This document shows positions 35,783 to 45,929 of a DNA stretch of 64,000 nucleotides, in pieces (position 1 is the stretch's first letter; each line of letters begins with the position of its first letter). Both the position numbers and the translations under genes were made by a program. The notes beneath the pieces are model-generated. The model searched no databases, was not told the origin of the DNA, and was given only the letters and a program-made list of their open reading frames with translations. The DNA is taken from assembly GCF_000020985.1 (NCBI RefSeq), contig NC_011296.1, positions 434,001-498,000 on the forward strand, read 5' to 3'. The stretch is from Thermodesulfovibrio yellowstonii DSM 11347. GTDB taxonomy: Bacteria; Nitrospirota; Thermodesulfovibrionia; Thermodesulfovibrionales; Thermodesulfovibrionaceae.

Positions 35783-37038
35783 ATAATTTACGAGTTCTTC
35801 ATATAAGCACTACTGATAAAAAAGGAGGTTCTGGGCGCTCAGCATATAGAATACATTCTTCTCTCAAAAATTATGGAATTAATTCAGAAATGTTAGTAGG
35901 TTATAAATCAATTAATGATCCTGATGCTAACTGTCTCAATAAAAAAATATTAAAATTTACAGATCGTATTTGTAACAAATTTATGAGTTTTTATGGACTG
36001 TCAGATATATTTTATCCTTCTTCCTTTTTTTTATTGAGACATCCTTCATTTAAAAAATGTAATATTTTACAACTCTATAATATACACGGTAATTATTTTA
36101 GTTTTTTATCGTTACCTTTATTAAGCATTTATAAGCCTATTGTATGGAGATTATCTGATATGTGGCCTTTGACTGGTCACTGTGGTTACAGTTACGAATG
36201 TGAAAAATGGAGAAATGGATGTGGAAATTGCCCCTACCTTGATGAATATCCACCTTTAAATAAAGATAAAACCGCTTTTTTATGGAAGTTGAAGAAGTAT
36301 GTTATGAATAAAATTAAATATATGATAATTGTTGCTCCTTCTTTATGGATAAAAAATTTAGTTCAAGAAAGCCCGATTCTTTGCAAATTTCCAATATTCT
36401 ATATACCGAATGGAGTTAATACTGAAATTTTTAAAAAACATAATAAAATGAAAATTCGGGAATCTTTGGGGATCAGTCCTAATAAAAAAGTTATATTATT
36501 TATAGCAGAGGATTTTTTTAAGGATAAAAGAAAAGGAGGAATATATTTAATTGAAGCCCTCAGGTTATTAGATAGATCTTTTTTAAAAAATTTAGTATTA
36601 CTCATAATTGGTAAAAATGATGTTAATGATGAAATTATAATACCTGTTGATATAATTAAAACTGGTTCTATTAGTAATGATATACAATTGGCAGAGTTTT
36701 ATTCCTCTGCAGACCTGATGGTTCTACCAACTCTTGCTGATAACTTGCCTAATACTTTACTTGAAAGCATGTCCTGCGGAACTCCTGTTGTGGCATTTAA
36801 TAATGGTGGAGTTCCTGAAGTAATAAAACATATGGAAAATGGATATCTTGTTAAAAATAGAGATGTTGAAGAACTTGCAAGAGCTTTGAAATTATTTTTA
36901 TCAAATGATATTTTTTTAAAAAGTTTGTCCGAAAATTGTAGAAATCATATTTGTAAAAATTTTTCTCAAGATAAAGAAATTAAAAAATATATTGAATTAT
37001 ATTCAGAGTTAATAAAAAATGAAAAATCATTTTATTGA
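35779..37038 (+). CDS. Glycosyltransferase family 4, WcaC-like
   Basis: 419 residues. The GT-B start is RVLHISTTDKKGGSGRSAYRI. A Cys-rich acceptor-side insert (DMWPLTGHCGYSYECEKW, then NGCGNCPYLDEYPP, about residues 128-158) is typical of a GT4 branch found in colanic-acid-like loci. The C-terminal donor site shows LPTLADNLPNTLLESMSCGTPVVAFNNGGVPEVI with the E-x7-E pattern. It overlaps the methyltransferase by 4 nt and the next GT by 20 nt. Sugar specificity unknown. Confidence 0.85.
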   Translation: MNNLRVLHISTTDKKGGSGRSAYRIHSSLKNYGINSEMLVGYKSINDPDANCLNKKILKFTDRICNKFMSFYGLSDIFYPSSFFLLRHPSFKKCNILQLYNIHGNYFSFLSLPLLSIYKPIVWRLSDMWPLTGHCGYSYECEKWRNGCGNCPYLDEYPPLNKDKTAFLWKLKKYVMNKIKYMIIVAPSLWIKNLVQESPILCKFPIFYIPNGVNTEIFKKHNKMKIRESLGISPNKKVILFIAEDFFKDKRKGGIYLIEALRLLDRSFLKNLVLLIIGKNDVNDEIIIPVDIIKTGSISNDIQLAEFYSSADLMVLPTLADNLPNTLLESMSCGTPVVAFNNGGVPEVIKHMENGYLVKNRDVEELARALKLFLSNDIFLKSLSENCRNHICKNFSQDKEIKKYIELYSELIKNEKSFY

Positions 37039-37972
37039 TGAATCTGATAAACCTTTGGTTTCAATAATTACACCAACTTACAATCAGGCTAAATTTTTAG
37101 CTGAAACGATTGAAAGTGTTCTTAAACAGGACTATAAAAATATTGAATATATAATAATTGATGGTGGTTCTACCGATGGAACGTTAGATATTTTGAAAAA
37201 ATATAGTGATAAAGTTTTCTGGATTTCAGAAAAGGACAAAGGACAGGTCGATGCAATAAATAAAGGTTTGAAAATTGCAAAGGGTTCTATATTAGCTTAC
37301 CTTAATTCAGATGATACCTATTATACAGAAAATGCTGTTTCTCTCGCTGTAGAGTACTTAATTAATAATTCTCACATAGGAATCGTATACGGTAAAAGCG
37401 TTTATGTAGATGAAAAAGGACAAATAATTGGTTACTATAATTCCTATGAATTTGATTATGAAAAAATATTTAGTGAATGTCTAAACCCCGTTCCTCAGCC
37501 TTCAACTTTTATAAAAAGAGAAGTGTTTGAAAAAATAGGTTTTTTTGATGATAAGTTGTGTTATGCAATGGATTTGGATTTTTGGCTCAGAGCAGGATTA
37601 TTTTTTCAGTTTGGTTATTTACCTGAAATATTATCAACATTCAGGCTTCATTCTGAGTCAAAAAGTGTTGCTTGTATTGCAAAGGCTGCCCCAGAAATAA
37701 TTTATATATATAAGAAAATTTTTAGAAATCCAAATTTGCCAAATGATTTAAAAAATAAAGAAAAAGAGATTATGGCACGAGTTTATCTATATTCAGCAGA
37801 ACAATATTTTTCTGGGAATTCTTGGAAAGAAGCAAGAAAAAATTTTATAAAAGCTTTAAGATTAAATGTTAAAGTATTAAAACTCAAACAATATATTAAA
37901 TTTATATTTTCATTAATGCCAATAATTTTTAAGCCTTTTTGGGGAATAATTAAAAAAACTCATGCTAAGTAA
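37019..37972 (+). CDS. Glycosyltransferase family 2
   Basis: 317 residues. The GT-A fold opens with PLVSIITPTYNQAKFLAETIESVL, then IIIDGGSTDGTLDIL and the metal-binding pair in LAYLNSDDTYY. NPVPQPSTFIKREVFEKIGFFD and YAMDLDFWLRA follow as the acceptor-binding part. The C-terminal 60 residues are helical and basic. It probably adds a hexose from a nucleotide sugar to the lipid-linked repeat unit. It overlaps its neighbours at both ends (20 and 11 nt). Confidence 0.87.
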   Translation: MKNHFIDESDKPLVSIITPTYNQAKFLAETIESVLKQDYKNIEYIIIDGGSTDGTLDILKKYSDKVFWISEKDKGQVDAINKGLKIAKGSILAYLNSDDTYYTENAVSLAVEYLINNSHIGIVYGKSVYVDEKGQIIGYYNSYEFDYEKIFSECLNPVPQPSTFIKREVFEKIGFFDDKLCYAMDLDFWLRAGLFFQFGYLPEILSTFRLHSESKSVACIAKAAPEIIYIYKKIFRNPNLPNDLKNKEKEIMARVYLYSAEQYFSGNSWKEARKNFIKALRLNVKVLKLKQYIKFIFSLMPIIFKPFWGIIKKTHAK

Positions 37973-39407
37973 ATACCTATATTTTCATCAATTAATAAAA
38001 ATAATTGTAACATTAATAATTCTTTTAATTTGTTTTATTTTTTGTCTTCAGTATATTTGTGGTGTACCTATAAATGCTAATTTATTAACTTATTTTCTTT
38101 TATTCATAATATGCATTTTTACTTACAGATTATCTAAATCTTCCAGAATTTTTTTACAAAACATGATAAATTTATCAGTAGCTTTTTTTATAATTATATT
38201 TTTTTTACAAAGGATAATTATTTTAATAATAAATCCTTCTTTTTTTGGATGGGTTCAATACGAAGGATTTAAGACACTTACAATAAATGAATTAAACTGG
38301 GCAATTATAACTTATTGTATAATAACAGGAATTTTTGTTATATCAATTAAACTTTTTTCAGAAAATGTAAAATTTTCATCAACACAATTTGTTGATATTT
38401 ACTTTAAGAGTAGAAAATTGATTTATTTTTTAGCTTATCTTATTCAAATAAGTCTGATATTATTAACAATCAAAATGAATTGGAAAATGGGACAAGAATG
38501 GCATTATGGTTGGATTACACGATTACTCCCTGTGAGTATTTTCCCATATATATTTGCCTGTTTTTTAGTAGATTATAGACATCTTCTAAATAAGGCAGAA
38601 AAAGGAATAATTATTATTTTCTTTTTACTTAATTATTTATGGGGATTACTTCAAGGAAGCAGGGCAGGAATTTATTTATTAATTTTACTTTTTCTGATTG
38701 CGTTTTTAACTAAATATGGAGATTTTAAAATATCTCTTAAAAGCTTGGGCATTTTCTTTTTACTTATTTTATTTATAAGTATACCTTCATGGTTTATTGC
38801 TGCAAATATAAGAGGAACAACTTATGAAACAGAGATAATTCCTATTATATCTTCTATTTCACAAAGATTATCAGGTGGAATTGATAATTTTATATTAATA
38901 ATAAATAATCGTTATTATGAACAATACACGGATATTATTAGCTGGGCTAATATAATAAAATCATCAATTAATGCTTTTGTGCCAGGTAACTTATTTAACA
39001 TTCCATTTGAAAGTTTGGGGAGTTTTATGAAAATTTTAATATATGGCGATGAGAGTGAAAGAATTCATGGAGAAGGATGGACTGTATCCGCACAATTTTA
39101 CATAATGACAGATTATTTCGGGATGTATATATTTACATTTTTATGGGCTATGTTATTTGTTAAACTTTTCAAGTTTTTTTCTAATAAAAATTCTTTTTTA
39201 AATAGATTGATAAAAATACAACTTTTTAATATTTTTATTTTGAATTTTTGGGACGGACATAATTTAGATGCAATTATTTCAGAAATTATGTATATAGCAT
39301 TTTACTATATTGCTTTTCACTTATTTTTAAATTTTGTTTATTTTACTATAAAAAATGAAACAAATGGGAAAAAACAATCATGTATAGAAAAATTTCAAGG
39401 ATCCTGA
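37962..39407 (+). CDS. wzy: Wzy-like O-antigen polymerase (oligosaccharide repeat unit polymerase)
   Basis: 481 residues with 11-13 hydrophobic helices and a long soluble segment at about residues 275-375 that carries RGTTYETEIIPIISSISQR and EGWTVSAQFYIMTDYFG. QGSRAGIYLLILLFLIAFL is the text most like known O-antigen polymerases. Wzy proteins vary greatly, so the call rests on topology, size and location beside wzx and GTs. One 60-base line here (from 38041) has only 14 G/C, among the most AT-rich in the window. It overlaps the next gene by 28 nt. Confidence 0.65.
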   Translation: MLSKYLYFHQLIKIIVTLIILLICFIFCLQYICGVPINANLLTYFLLFIICIFTYRLSKSSRIFLQNMINLSVAFFIIIFFLQRIIILIINPSFFGWVQYEGFKTLTINELNWAIITYCIITGIFVISIKLFSENVKFSSTQFVDIYFKSRKLIYFLAYLIQISLILLTIKMNWKMGQEWHYGWITRLLPVSIFPYIFACFLVDYRHLLNKAEKGIIIIFFLLNYLWGLLQGSRAGIYLLILLFLIAFLTKYGDFKISLKSLGIFFLLILFISIPSWFIAANIRGTTYETEIIPIISSISQRLSGGIDNFILIINNRYYEQYTDIISWANIIKSSINAFVPGNLFNIPFESLGSFMKILIYGDESERIHGEGWTVSAQFYIMTDYFGMYIFTFLWAMLFVKLFKFFSNKNSFLNRLIKIQLFNIFILNFWDGHNLDAIISEIMYIAFYYIAFHLFLNFVYFTIKNETNGKKQSCIEKFQGS

Positions 39408-41179
39408 ATTTAAATATTTCTGAAAAGATGAAAGGTTTTTTTATGTGCATATGCCTTTTTATTTTAATGTCTCCTTTTATTTTAATGAAAACTGGAATAG
39501 GTGAGGATGATGCAGCAATAATTTTAGCATCTATTAATCTTTCAAAATATGAAATATTCACACCAAATTTATTTAAAAATTTAATAGCTAATCTTTTTAA
39601 CTATTCTCATGGATGGATGAATTTAGTTTGGTCATATTTCTGGTATTATTTATTAAATTTATTTAATATTCCACTGTATACATGGGTATTTATTTTTCCT
39701 TCAACATCATGTATTTTTCTCTCTATGATTGGTATTTATTTTTTTACTTATAATATTACTAAAAATTATAAAATTAGTTTCTTTTCATCATTAATATTTA
39801 TAACCTTTCCGATTATCCTTGGATTAGCGCGTTCATATACTATTACTATATCCCTCCCTCTTTTTATGCGAACATGGTTTTTACTATCTATAGTTTGGGT
39901 ATTAAATAATAAAACTAAATTTAATATGGCATTTTGTATGATTCTAATGGGTGCTTTGATTTGTTCAGAAAATGTTTTTTATTTCCCTATTTTTTTAGCA
40001 ATTGTTTTAATTTTTTTATTTTTTTTACAAAAAAATTTACAAATAGATGATTTAAAGCAAAGCGTTCTTATGTCATTAAAAAATACATTATTATTTTTCA
40101 AAAATCCTTTTATAATTATACCTTTTGTTATAATATTTCTTTATGTCATTGCTTTTATTTGTGAAGAGATATTATCAATTCAGAACGGTTTTCTTCGGTA
40201 TCCTTTTATTAGACATGAGGGGAAGGGAATTGTATTAGGTCTTCCAGAAAACTTTTTAAAACAATTGATATCTCATCTGGGTTATGGAATATTTATCATA
40301 TTTACATTAATTAGTGTTTATTTATTTTATTTTTTTAAGAAAAAGATTAATTTTAATGGCAAGAGTTATCTTATTATTTTTTTATATACTTGGATGTTTT
40401 TAAGTATTTTTCTGATTTTCCTGTATTCCCCTAAAAATAATGCTATGCATTTTATTTCATGGGCAACGCCACCAATGTGCATAATTTTTGCTATAGGTTT
40501 TCATTATTTTTTCAATAAAACAAAAAAAATTATGGGCATGTTTATTATAATGATTGTAACATTAAATTTTTTAAGCACTATAAGTATAGTTTTTGATAAA
40601 CCCTTTGAATTAAATAAAATATATGGCTCTTCTGTCCCATATAATGTTTCTCATACTTTTAAAGCTGTTGGAACAATACTACGCAATGAAAAATATGCTC
40701 CAGTAATAGATGATGACCAGACAACAATCAAATTTGATGATTTGATAAAAGGAATCAAATCAAAAATTTCAGACAAAAATAATTCTTTTATTTTTTCAAA
40801 AAGAAATTTAATCAAACAAGAGAGAAAAATAGTTTTAGCAGGAATTGTCCCTGGTACGAAAAAATCTCCTTATTTAGCCTTGTTTTACTGGGGAGCAGAT
40901 GTAGCTCATATACCAGATAATAAAACTCTTGTAATTATTAATATTAAGGAATTTAATGAAAATAAGGAACATAAAATTAATTCCTTAAACTTTGCCAAAG
41001 ATAATAATTTTAGTATAAAGTATGTTTTATACGATAAAGATGAGCCTGTATGCTGGATGTTTTATAAAAATTATAAAGGTCCTGTTGTGAAATATCAAAT
41101 AAAAGAATTATGTGATGAATTTGATAAAAAATATGCTTCCATTAAATATATAAAGACACCTTGGGCACATGCTTTGTAA
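39380..41179 (+). CDS. GT-C family membrane glycosyltransferase (ArnT/PMT-like)
   Basis: 599 residues. About 10-12 membrane helices fill residues 18-425, followed by a soluble C-terminal domain. An acidic pair in the first outer loop (GIGEDDAAII, Glu42-Asp44) matches the catalytic loop of GT-C enzymes that use lipid-linked sugars. ARSYTITISLPLF is a further family-like stretch. It may decorate the glycan in the periplasm using an undecaprenyl- or polyprenyl-phosphate sugar, perhaps one made by the DPM1-like GT2 encoded at 42647. Very AT-rich. A Wzy-type role is the main alternative. Confidence 0.65.
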   Translation: MYRKISRILNLNISEKMKGFFMCICLFILMSPFILMKTGIGEDDAAIILASINLSKYEIFTPNLFKNLIANLFNYSHGWMNLVWSYFWYYLLNLFNIPLYTWVFIFPSTSCIFLSMIGIYFFTYNITKNYKISFFSSLIFITFPIILGLARSYTITISLPLFMRTWFLLSIVWVLNNKTKFNMAFCMILMGALICSENVFYFPIFLAIVLIFLFFLQKNLQIDDLKQSVLMSLKNTLLFFKNPFIIIPFVIIFLYVIAFICEEILSIQNGFLRYPFIRHEGKGIVLGLPENFLKQLISHLGYGIFIIFTLISVYLFYFFKKKINFNGKSYLIIFLYTWMFLSIFLIFLYSPKNNAMHFISWATPPMCIIFAIGFHYFFNKTKKIMGMFIIMIVTLNFLSTISIVFDKPFELNKIYGSSVPYNVSHTFKAVGTILRNEKYAPVIDDDQTTIKFDDLIKGIKSKISDKNNSFIFSKRNLIKQERKIVLAGIVPGTKKSPYLALFYWGADVAHIPDNKTLVIINIKEFNENKEHKINSLNFAKDNNFSIKYVLYDKDEPVCWMFYKNYKGPVVKYQIKELCDEFDKKYASIKYIKTPWAHAL

Positions 41180-41942
41180 ATTTTGTAGTATAAATAAAAG
41201 TAAAATTGATCAAATATTAAAGAAATTCCCAAAACGCCGATTGGAGTTACCAGAAAGATACAAAAATATTTATCAGGAATATTATAAAATAAACAGAAAT
41301 GAAAAATATAACTTGCTCAATCGGGTTAAATTTTATCTCGAAAGAGTAATGCATTATGAAGCGGCTAAAATTCAAGGAGCTAATATATTAGAATTAGGAG
41401 CGGGGAATTTAAATCATTTAAATTTTGAAAAGCATTATATAAATTATGATATTATTGAACCAAATAATTTTCTATATAAAAACTCGCCTTTATTGAAAAA
41501 AGTAAATAAAGTTTATGGAGATATTTTAGAAGTTCCTATTAATTCTAAATATGATAAAATTATTTCAATTGCTGTTTTGGAACATTTGACTGATTTACCA
41601 TTAACGTTAGCTTATATTGGCTTGTTAATGAAAAATTCTTCTTCTTTTTATGCGGGAATACCAGCATAGGGAAAATTGTTGTGGAAATTAGCCTGGAAAT
41701 TTACGACAGGTGTTCATTTTAAATTAAAATATGGTCTTAATTATAATGTTTTAATGCAACATGAACATGTGAATTCATGTGAAGAAATTGTAAGTTTATG
41801 TCAGTATTTTTTCATAAAAGTAAATATAAAAAAATTTCCTTTTGGTATTCCAGCTTTGTCATTATATTACTGTATCCATTGTACGCAGCCAAATTTTTTA
41901 CATATTGATGAATATTTGAAGAAAAGAGGATTTTTTTTATGA
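41169..41942 (+). pseudogene. SAM-dependent methyltransferase broken by an in-frame TAG
   Basis: Two open pieces in the same frame (41169-41669 and on to 41942) are separated by a single TAG at 41667-41669. The first piece has motif I as ILELGAGNLNHL, IISIAVLEHLTDL and FYAGIPA. The text after the stop (GKLLWKLAWKFTTG) continues without a gap. Related enzymes carry an acidic residue here (IPxEGG-x-LW), so a GAG-to-TAG change is likely. The whole would be 257 residues. Either a real nonsense mutation or a sequencing error. The second piece has no ribosome site of its own. Confidence 0.75.
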
Positions 41943-42637
41943 AAAGAGATATTACTGTAATAATTAATTATATTTTAGATAATTTGTTACCCCCATTTAT
42001 TAGAGATAGTGAATTTCTCAGTAAAATTCTCTTTAAAAAGATTTTGGGTTATAAATATAAGATTTTTATTAATTTTAAAAAAAATATTCGTAATTTAACA
42101 GATAATGATTTAGTAGAAATTTATAAATTGACAAAGAATAGTCATTTAAATAGAAAGACAGATTTGAATTCACATTGTGTAAAAAAAATTGTTCAAGAAA
42201 TAGAAGGGAATAAAATTATTGATGTCGGGTGTGGTAAAGGATATTTAGTAGAAGTATTAAAAAAGCAATGTTCGCCTCAATGTTTAATATTTGGTGTTGA
42301 CATACTGTTACCAGAAGGAGAAAAAAACAGACACGAATATATTAAAGCTTCTATTCTAAACTTACCATTTAGAGATAAAGAATTTGATACAGTTATATGT
42401 GCTCATACTCTTGAACATATTATTGATATTAAAAAAGCGATTAGTGAATTGCGGAGAATTTGTAAAAAAAAGTTAATTATAGTCCTGCCATGCCAGAGGG
42501 AATACAAGTATACATTTGATTTACATATACATTTTTTCCCTTATGATTATAAGATTTTAAATTTATTCCGACCAAAAAATAATAGCTTTACACTTGAAAA
42601 AATTGCAGGTGACTGGCTTTATATAGAAAACTATTAG
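41939..42637 (+). CDS. Class I SAM-dependent methyltransferase
   Basis: 232 residues. The N-terminal 75 residues are basic and hydrophobic with no recognised domain. The SAM-binding motif is IIDVGCGKGYLVEVLKK near residue 96, then FGVDILLPEGEKN, DTVICAHTLEHI and ISELRRICKKKLIIVLPCQRE. It overlaps the broken methyltransferase gene by 4 nt (ATGA). It could methylate a sugar or the lipid carrier intermediate; the acceptor is unknown. It might share or replace the task of the broken neighbour. Confidence 0.78.
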   Translation: MKRDITVIINYILDNLLPPFIRDSEFLSKILFKKILGYKYKIFINFKKNIRNLTDNDLVEIYKLTKNSHLNRKTDLNSHCVKKIVQEIEGNKIIDVGCGKGYLVEVLKKQCSPQCLIFGVDILLPEGEKNRHEYIKASILNLPFRDKEFDTVICAHTLEHIIDIKKAISELRRICKKKLIIVLPCQREYKYTFDLHIHFFPYDYKILNLFRPKNNSFTLEKIAGDWLYIENY

Positions 42638-42646
42638 GAGTGCAAT

Positions 42647-43585
42647 ATGAATAAAGAGACATTAATATCAATAGTAATACCTGTTTACAATGAAGAGCAG
42701 AATTTAAAAAAAGTCTTGGATGGAATCTTTTATCATATTAATAATTTAAAAGATATAAATTTTGAAATTATAGTAGTGGATGATGGTTCTATAGATAATA
42801 CATGGAATATTATTTCTGATTACCAAAATAGGATATTAAAGGGAATTAGATTTAGTAGAAATTTTGGCAAAGAATCAGCTATAGCCGCTGGCTTGCATTA
42901 TTCTCGGGGTGATGCAGTGATTGTTATAGATGGAGATGGACAACATCCTGCTGAACTTATACCTGAAATGATTAAAATCTGGAGGGAAAAGAAAGTTGAT
43001 ATTGTTGAATGTGTTAAAATTTATAGAGGAAATGAGCCATTCTTCTACAAGATAGGCTCAATAATATTTTATTCGCTTTTAAAGTTTAGTTCTGGTTTAG
43101 ATATAAAAAATTCCTCAGATTTTAAGCTAATTAGCAAAAAAGTGGTTGATGCTTATAAACAATTTAATGAATCTTTGATTTTCTATAGAGGAATTATTTC
43201 AGATATAGGTTTTACAAAATTTCAAATCCCTTTCTCTGTAAAAGAAAGAATTGCTGACAGAACAAAATGGTCTTTTTGGGCTCGTGTTAAATATGCTATT
43301 AATATAGCCACTTCTTATTCATCTCTTCCAATAAATTTAATAACTTACATGGGTATTTTAACTTTGATAATTAGTATTATAGGGATTGTTCATACATTTT
43401 ACAAGAAAATTGAAGGTAGTGCAGTGAGTGGTTTTACAACAGTCATTATATTAATATTATTTTTAGGAAGCCTTTTAATGATTAGTATCGGAATAATAGG
43501 CATATATATTGCTAAAATCTTCATTGAAGTTAAACATCGCCCACGATATATAATAAAAGAAAGTTTAAATTTCAAAAAAGAGTAA
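42647..43585 (+). CDS. GT2 polyprenyl-phosphate sugar transferase (GtrB/DPM1-like)
   Basis: 312 residues. The GT-A domain has SIVIPVYNEEQNLKKVLDGI, VVDDGSIDNTW, SRNFGKESAIAAGLHYS and VIDGDGQHPAELIP. Two membrane helices sit near residues 228-250 and 262-290, followed by a short basic tail. This is the GtrB/ArnC layout, which loads a sugar onto undecaprenyl phosphate for use outside the membrane. The GT-C enzyme encoded at 39380 is a natural user of such a donor. AGGAG 7 nt before the ATG. Confidence 0.85.
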   Translation: MNKETLISIVIPVYNEEQNLKKVLDGIFYHINNLKDINFEIIVVDDGSIDNTWNIISDYQNRILKGIRFSRNFGKESAIAAGLHYSRGDAVIVIDGDGQHPAELIPEMIKIWREKKVDIVECVKIYRGNEPFFYKIGSIIFYSLLKFSSGLDIKNSSDFKLISKKVVDAYKQFNESLIFYRGIISDIGFTKFQIPFSVKERIADRTKWSFWARVKYAINIATSYSSLPINLITYMGILTLIISIIGIVHTFYKKIEGSAVSGFTTVIILILFLGSLLMISIGIIGIYIAKIFIEVKHRPRYIIKESLNFKKE

Positions 43586-43590
43586 AAACA

Positions 43591-44817
43591 TTGAAAATAT
43601 TATTTATTACACAAAATTTCCCTTATCCTCCATATAAAGATGGCTCAAGACTAATATCATATAATCTTATTAAATATTTATCTCAAAATAACGAAGTGTA
43701 TTTAATTACTTTTTGTGAAGAAGAAGATATAGGATATATTGATAAAATCAAAATTTTTTGTTCAAATCTTTTGATTATTCCCTTGATTAAGGGAGAATTA
43801 ACTCCTTTAAAGAAAATAAAACAAAACATTCGTAAAATTATTACACCTAAAAGATTTAGTTCTAAGTTAATGTATATATCAATTCAAAAAATAGCTAATT
43901 TATGGAAGCCAGATATTGTTCACATAGATTTACCAATGATGTCACAATATTATCGTGCTGTTGAAAAATTGCCTAAAATTATATCCTCACATGATGCCAT
44001 TTCTCTTAACGCATATAAAATTTGGAAAAATACTTTAAATCCTTTTAAAAAAGTAAAATGGTTTTATCTTTATAAACAAAGAAAATGGATAGAATCTCAT
44101 TATTATCCAAAATTTCATGCTTGTACTGTAGTGTCTGAAGAAGATAAATCGTTTTTATCAAAACATTGTCCTGATTTATATATTGAAGTTATTCCTAATG
44201 GAGTGGATACTGAATATTTTAGTCCTGATCTTATGAATAATATTCCTTCTCAGGATTTTACAATAGGTTTATTTGGTAATTTTATTTTTCCTCCTAATGA
44301 AGATGGAGCTTTGTATTTTACTTCTAAAATATATCCACTTATTAAGAACAAAATTCCAGATGTTAAGCTTTATATAATCGGTAGGAATCCTACAAAAAAA
44401 ATTAAGTCTCTTGCAAATAATCAGAATATAATTATTACTGGAGAAGTTAGTGATATTAGAGAATATTACCTAAAAGTTTCGGTAGTCGTTGCACCATTTC
44501 GTTTAGGTTCAGGGATAAAGAATACAGTTTTACAGGCTATGTCAATGGCAAGACCTATAGTGGCAACATTCCAAGCAGTGAAAGCCATAGAAGTTTTAGA
44601 TGGAGAACATCTTTTGATAGCAGATAATATTAGCATGTTTGCAGATAAAGTTATTTTTTTACTTAAAAATAAAATGGTTGGTGAAAAATTAGGAAAACTA
44701 TCAAGAGAATTAGTTATAAAAAAATACTCATGGAAGTCACATGCAGAAAATTTCCAAAAATTATATAAAAAAATAATAAATTCTTGCTATTGGAATCATG
44801 AAAATAGCAATTATTAA
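43591..44817 (+). CDS. Glycosyltransferase family 4
   Basis: 408 residues from a TTG start 5 nt after the previous stop; no closer ATG gives the N-terminal GT-B strand (LKILFITQNFPYPPYKDGSRLISYNLIKYL). The C-terminal half shows FTIGLFGNFIFPPNEDGALYF, LYIIGRNPTKKIKSL, ITGEVSDIREYYLKVSVVVAPFRLGSGIKNTVLQAMSM and ARPIVAT. This is the pattern of GT4 enzymes similar to WsaF or PelF-like relatives. It overlaps the next GT by 20 nt. Sugar specificity unknown. Confidence 0.82.
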   Translation: MKILFITQNFPYPPYKDGSRLISYNLIKYLSQNNEVYLITFCEEEDIGYIDKIKIFCSNLLIIPLIKGELTPLKKIKQNIRKIITPKRFSSKLMYISIQKIANLWKPDIVHIDLPMMSQYYRAVEKLPKIISSHDAISLNAYKIWKNTLNPFKKVKWFYLYKQRKWIESHYYPKFHACTVVSEEDKSFLSKHCPDLYIEVIPNGVDTEYFSPDLMNNIPSQDFTIGLFGNFIFPPNEDGALYFTSKIYPLIKNKIPDVKLYIIGRNPTKKIKSLANNQNIIITGEVSDIREYYLKVSVVVAPFRLGSGIKNTVLQAMSMARPIVATFQAVKAIEVLDGEHLLIADNISMFADKVIFLLKNKMVGEKLGKLSRELVIKKYSWKSHAENFQKLYKKIINSCYWNHENSNY

Positions 44818-45922
44818 TTTAACTGGAGGTGGATTGAGTGGAGGATATAAAAAATATATTGTGAATGTATTTCCAAGACTTTTTGACAATAAACAAATAA
44901 AAGATCTTCTAATATTTTTCCCTCCCCAAGCATTAAATTTTGTATCTTTAAATAACTTTCCTGCCCAAACATGGCCATTTATAGATTATTACAATGGTTT
45001 TATGTGGTTAAAATCACAAATTAAAAAATTTTCTCCAGATGTTATATTTATACCAACAGCGAGATGGTTCTGTGCAGGAAAAGTCCCTGTTGTCTCAATG
45101 ATTCAGAATATGGCTCCTCTTGTTTTTCCATTTCAAGGTTCGATTAAAGAGACTGCAAAAAATATGATACGTTATTATCAATCCAAAAGAGCAATTCAAA
45201 AATCTACTCGGATTATTGCTTTATCTAATTATGTAAAAAATTTTCTTGTAAAAAAATGGGGTATAAAAGAAAATAAAATAGGAGTTGTATATCATGGAGT
45301 TTCTTTATCAAATATAAAAATAATTAAACCAAAAGCATTGAAACATTTAGATAATCAAATTTTTATTTTCACTGCGGGCTCAATTTATCCTTATCGTGGA
45401 CTTGAAGATATAATATTTGCCTTTAACAATTTAACAAAGAATTTGAATAATATCTATCTTGTTATCGCGGGTGAAGTTCCTCAGAGTATGAAAAGTTATA
45501 AATCAAAACTCGATGGATTGATTAAAAGTCTGAATATTCATTCAAAAGTAATATGGACTGGTTTTTTATCGGATGAAGAAATGTCTTGGTGCTATAAAAA
45601 TTGCTCTCTATTTGTAACGACTAGTCGGATAGAAGCATGTCCAAATATTGTCCTTGAAGCAATGGCGAATGGATGTTTATGTGTCTCTACTGATAGTCCC
45701 CCAATGCCTGAATTTTTTGGAGATATCGCAATTTATTATCGTGCAAAAAATATTGAGTCACTTACAGAAGCTATATTGAAAATACTTTTCTTAGATGATA
45801 AGAAAAAACAAGAGATTTCAAAAAGAATTATGTCTATAGCGTACTCCTTTTCATGGGATATATGTGCAAAAAAAACTATAGAACAGCTTCAAAAAGCTAT
45901 TGATGAATATAAAAAAAAATAA
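44798..45922 (+). CDS. Glycosyltransferase family 4
   Basis: 374 residues. The N-terminal part shows AIINLTGGGLSGGYKKYIVNVFPRL (glycine-rich loop) and VIFIPTARWF. The C-terminal part shows FIFTAGSIYPYRGLEDIIFAF, VIAGEVPQSMKSYKSKL, VIWTGFLSDEEMSWCYKNCSLFVTTSRIEACPNIVLEAMANG, with the E-x7-E donor motif, then FFGDIAIYY. It probably adds one sugar to the repeat unit. It overlaps the upstream GT and lies 7 nt before an SDR gene. Confidence 0.85.
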   Translation: MKIAIINLTGGGLSGGYKKYIVNVFPRLFDNKQIKDLLIFFPPQALNFVSLNNFPAQTWPFIDYYNGFMWLKSQIKKFSPDVIFIPTARWFCAGKVPVVSMIQNMAPLVFPFQGSIKETAKNMIRYYQSKRAIQKSTRIIALSNYVKNFLVKKWGIKENKIGVVYHGVSLSNIKIIKPKALKHLDNQIFIFTAGSIYPYRGLEDIIFAFNNLTKNLNNIYLVIAGEVPQSMKSYKSKLDGLIKSLNIHSKVIWTGFLSDEEMSWCYKNCSLFVTTSRIEACPNIVLEAMANGCLCVSTDSPPMPEFFGDIAIYYRAKNIESLTEAILKILFLDDKKKQEISKRIMSIAYSFSWDICAKKTIEQLQKAIDEYKKK

Positions 45923-45929
45923 TAACGAA

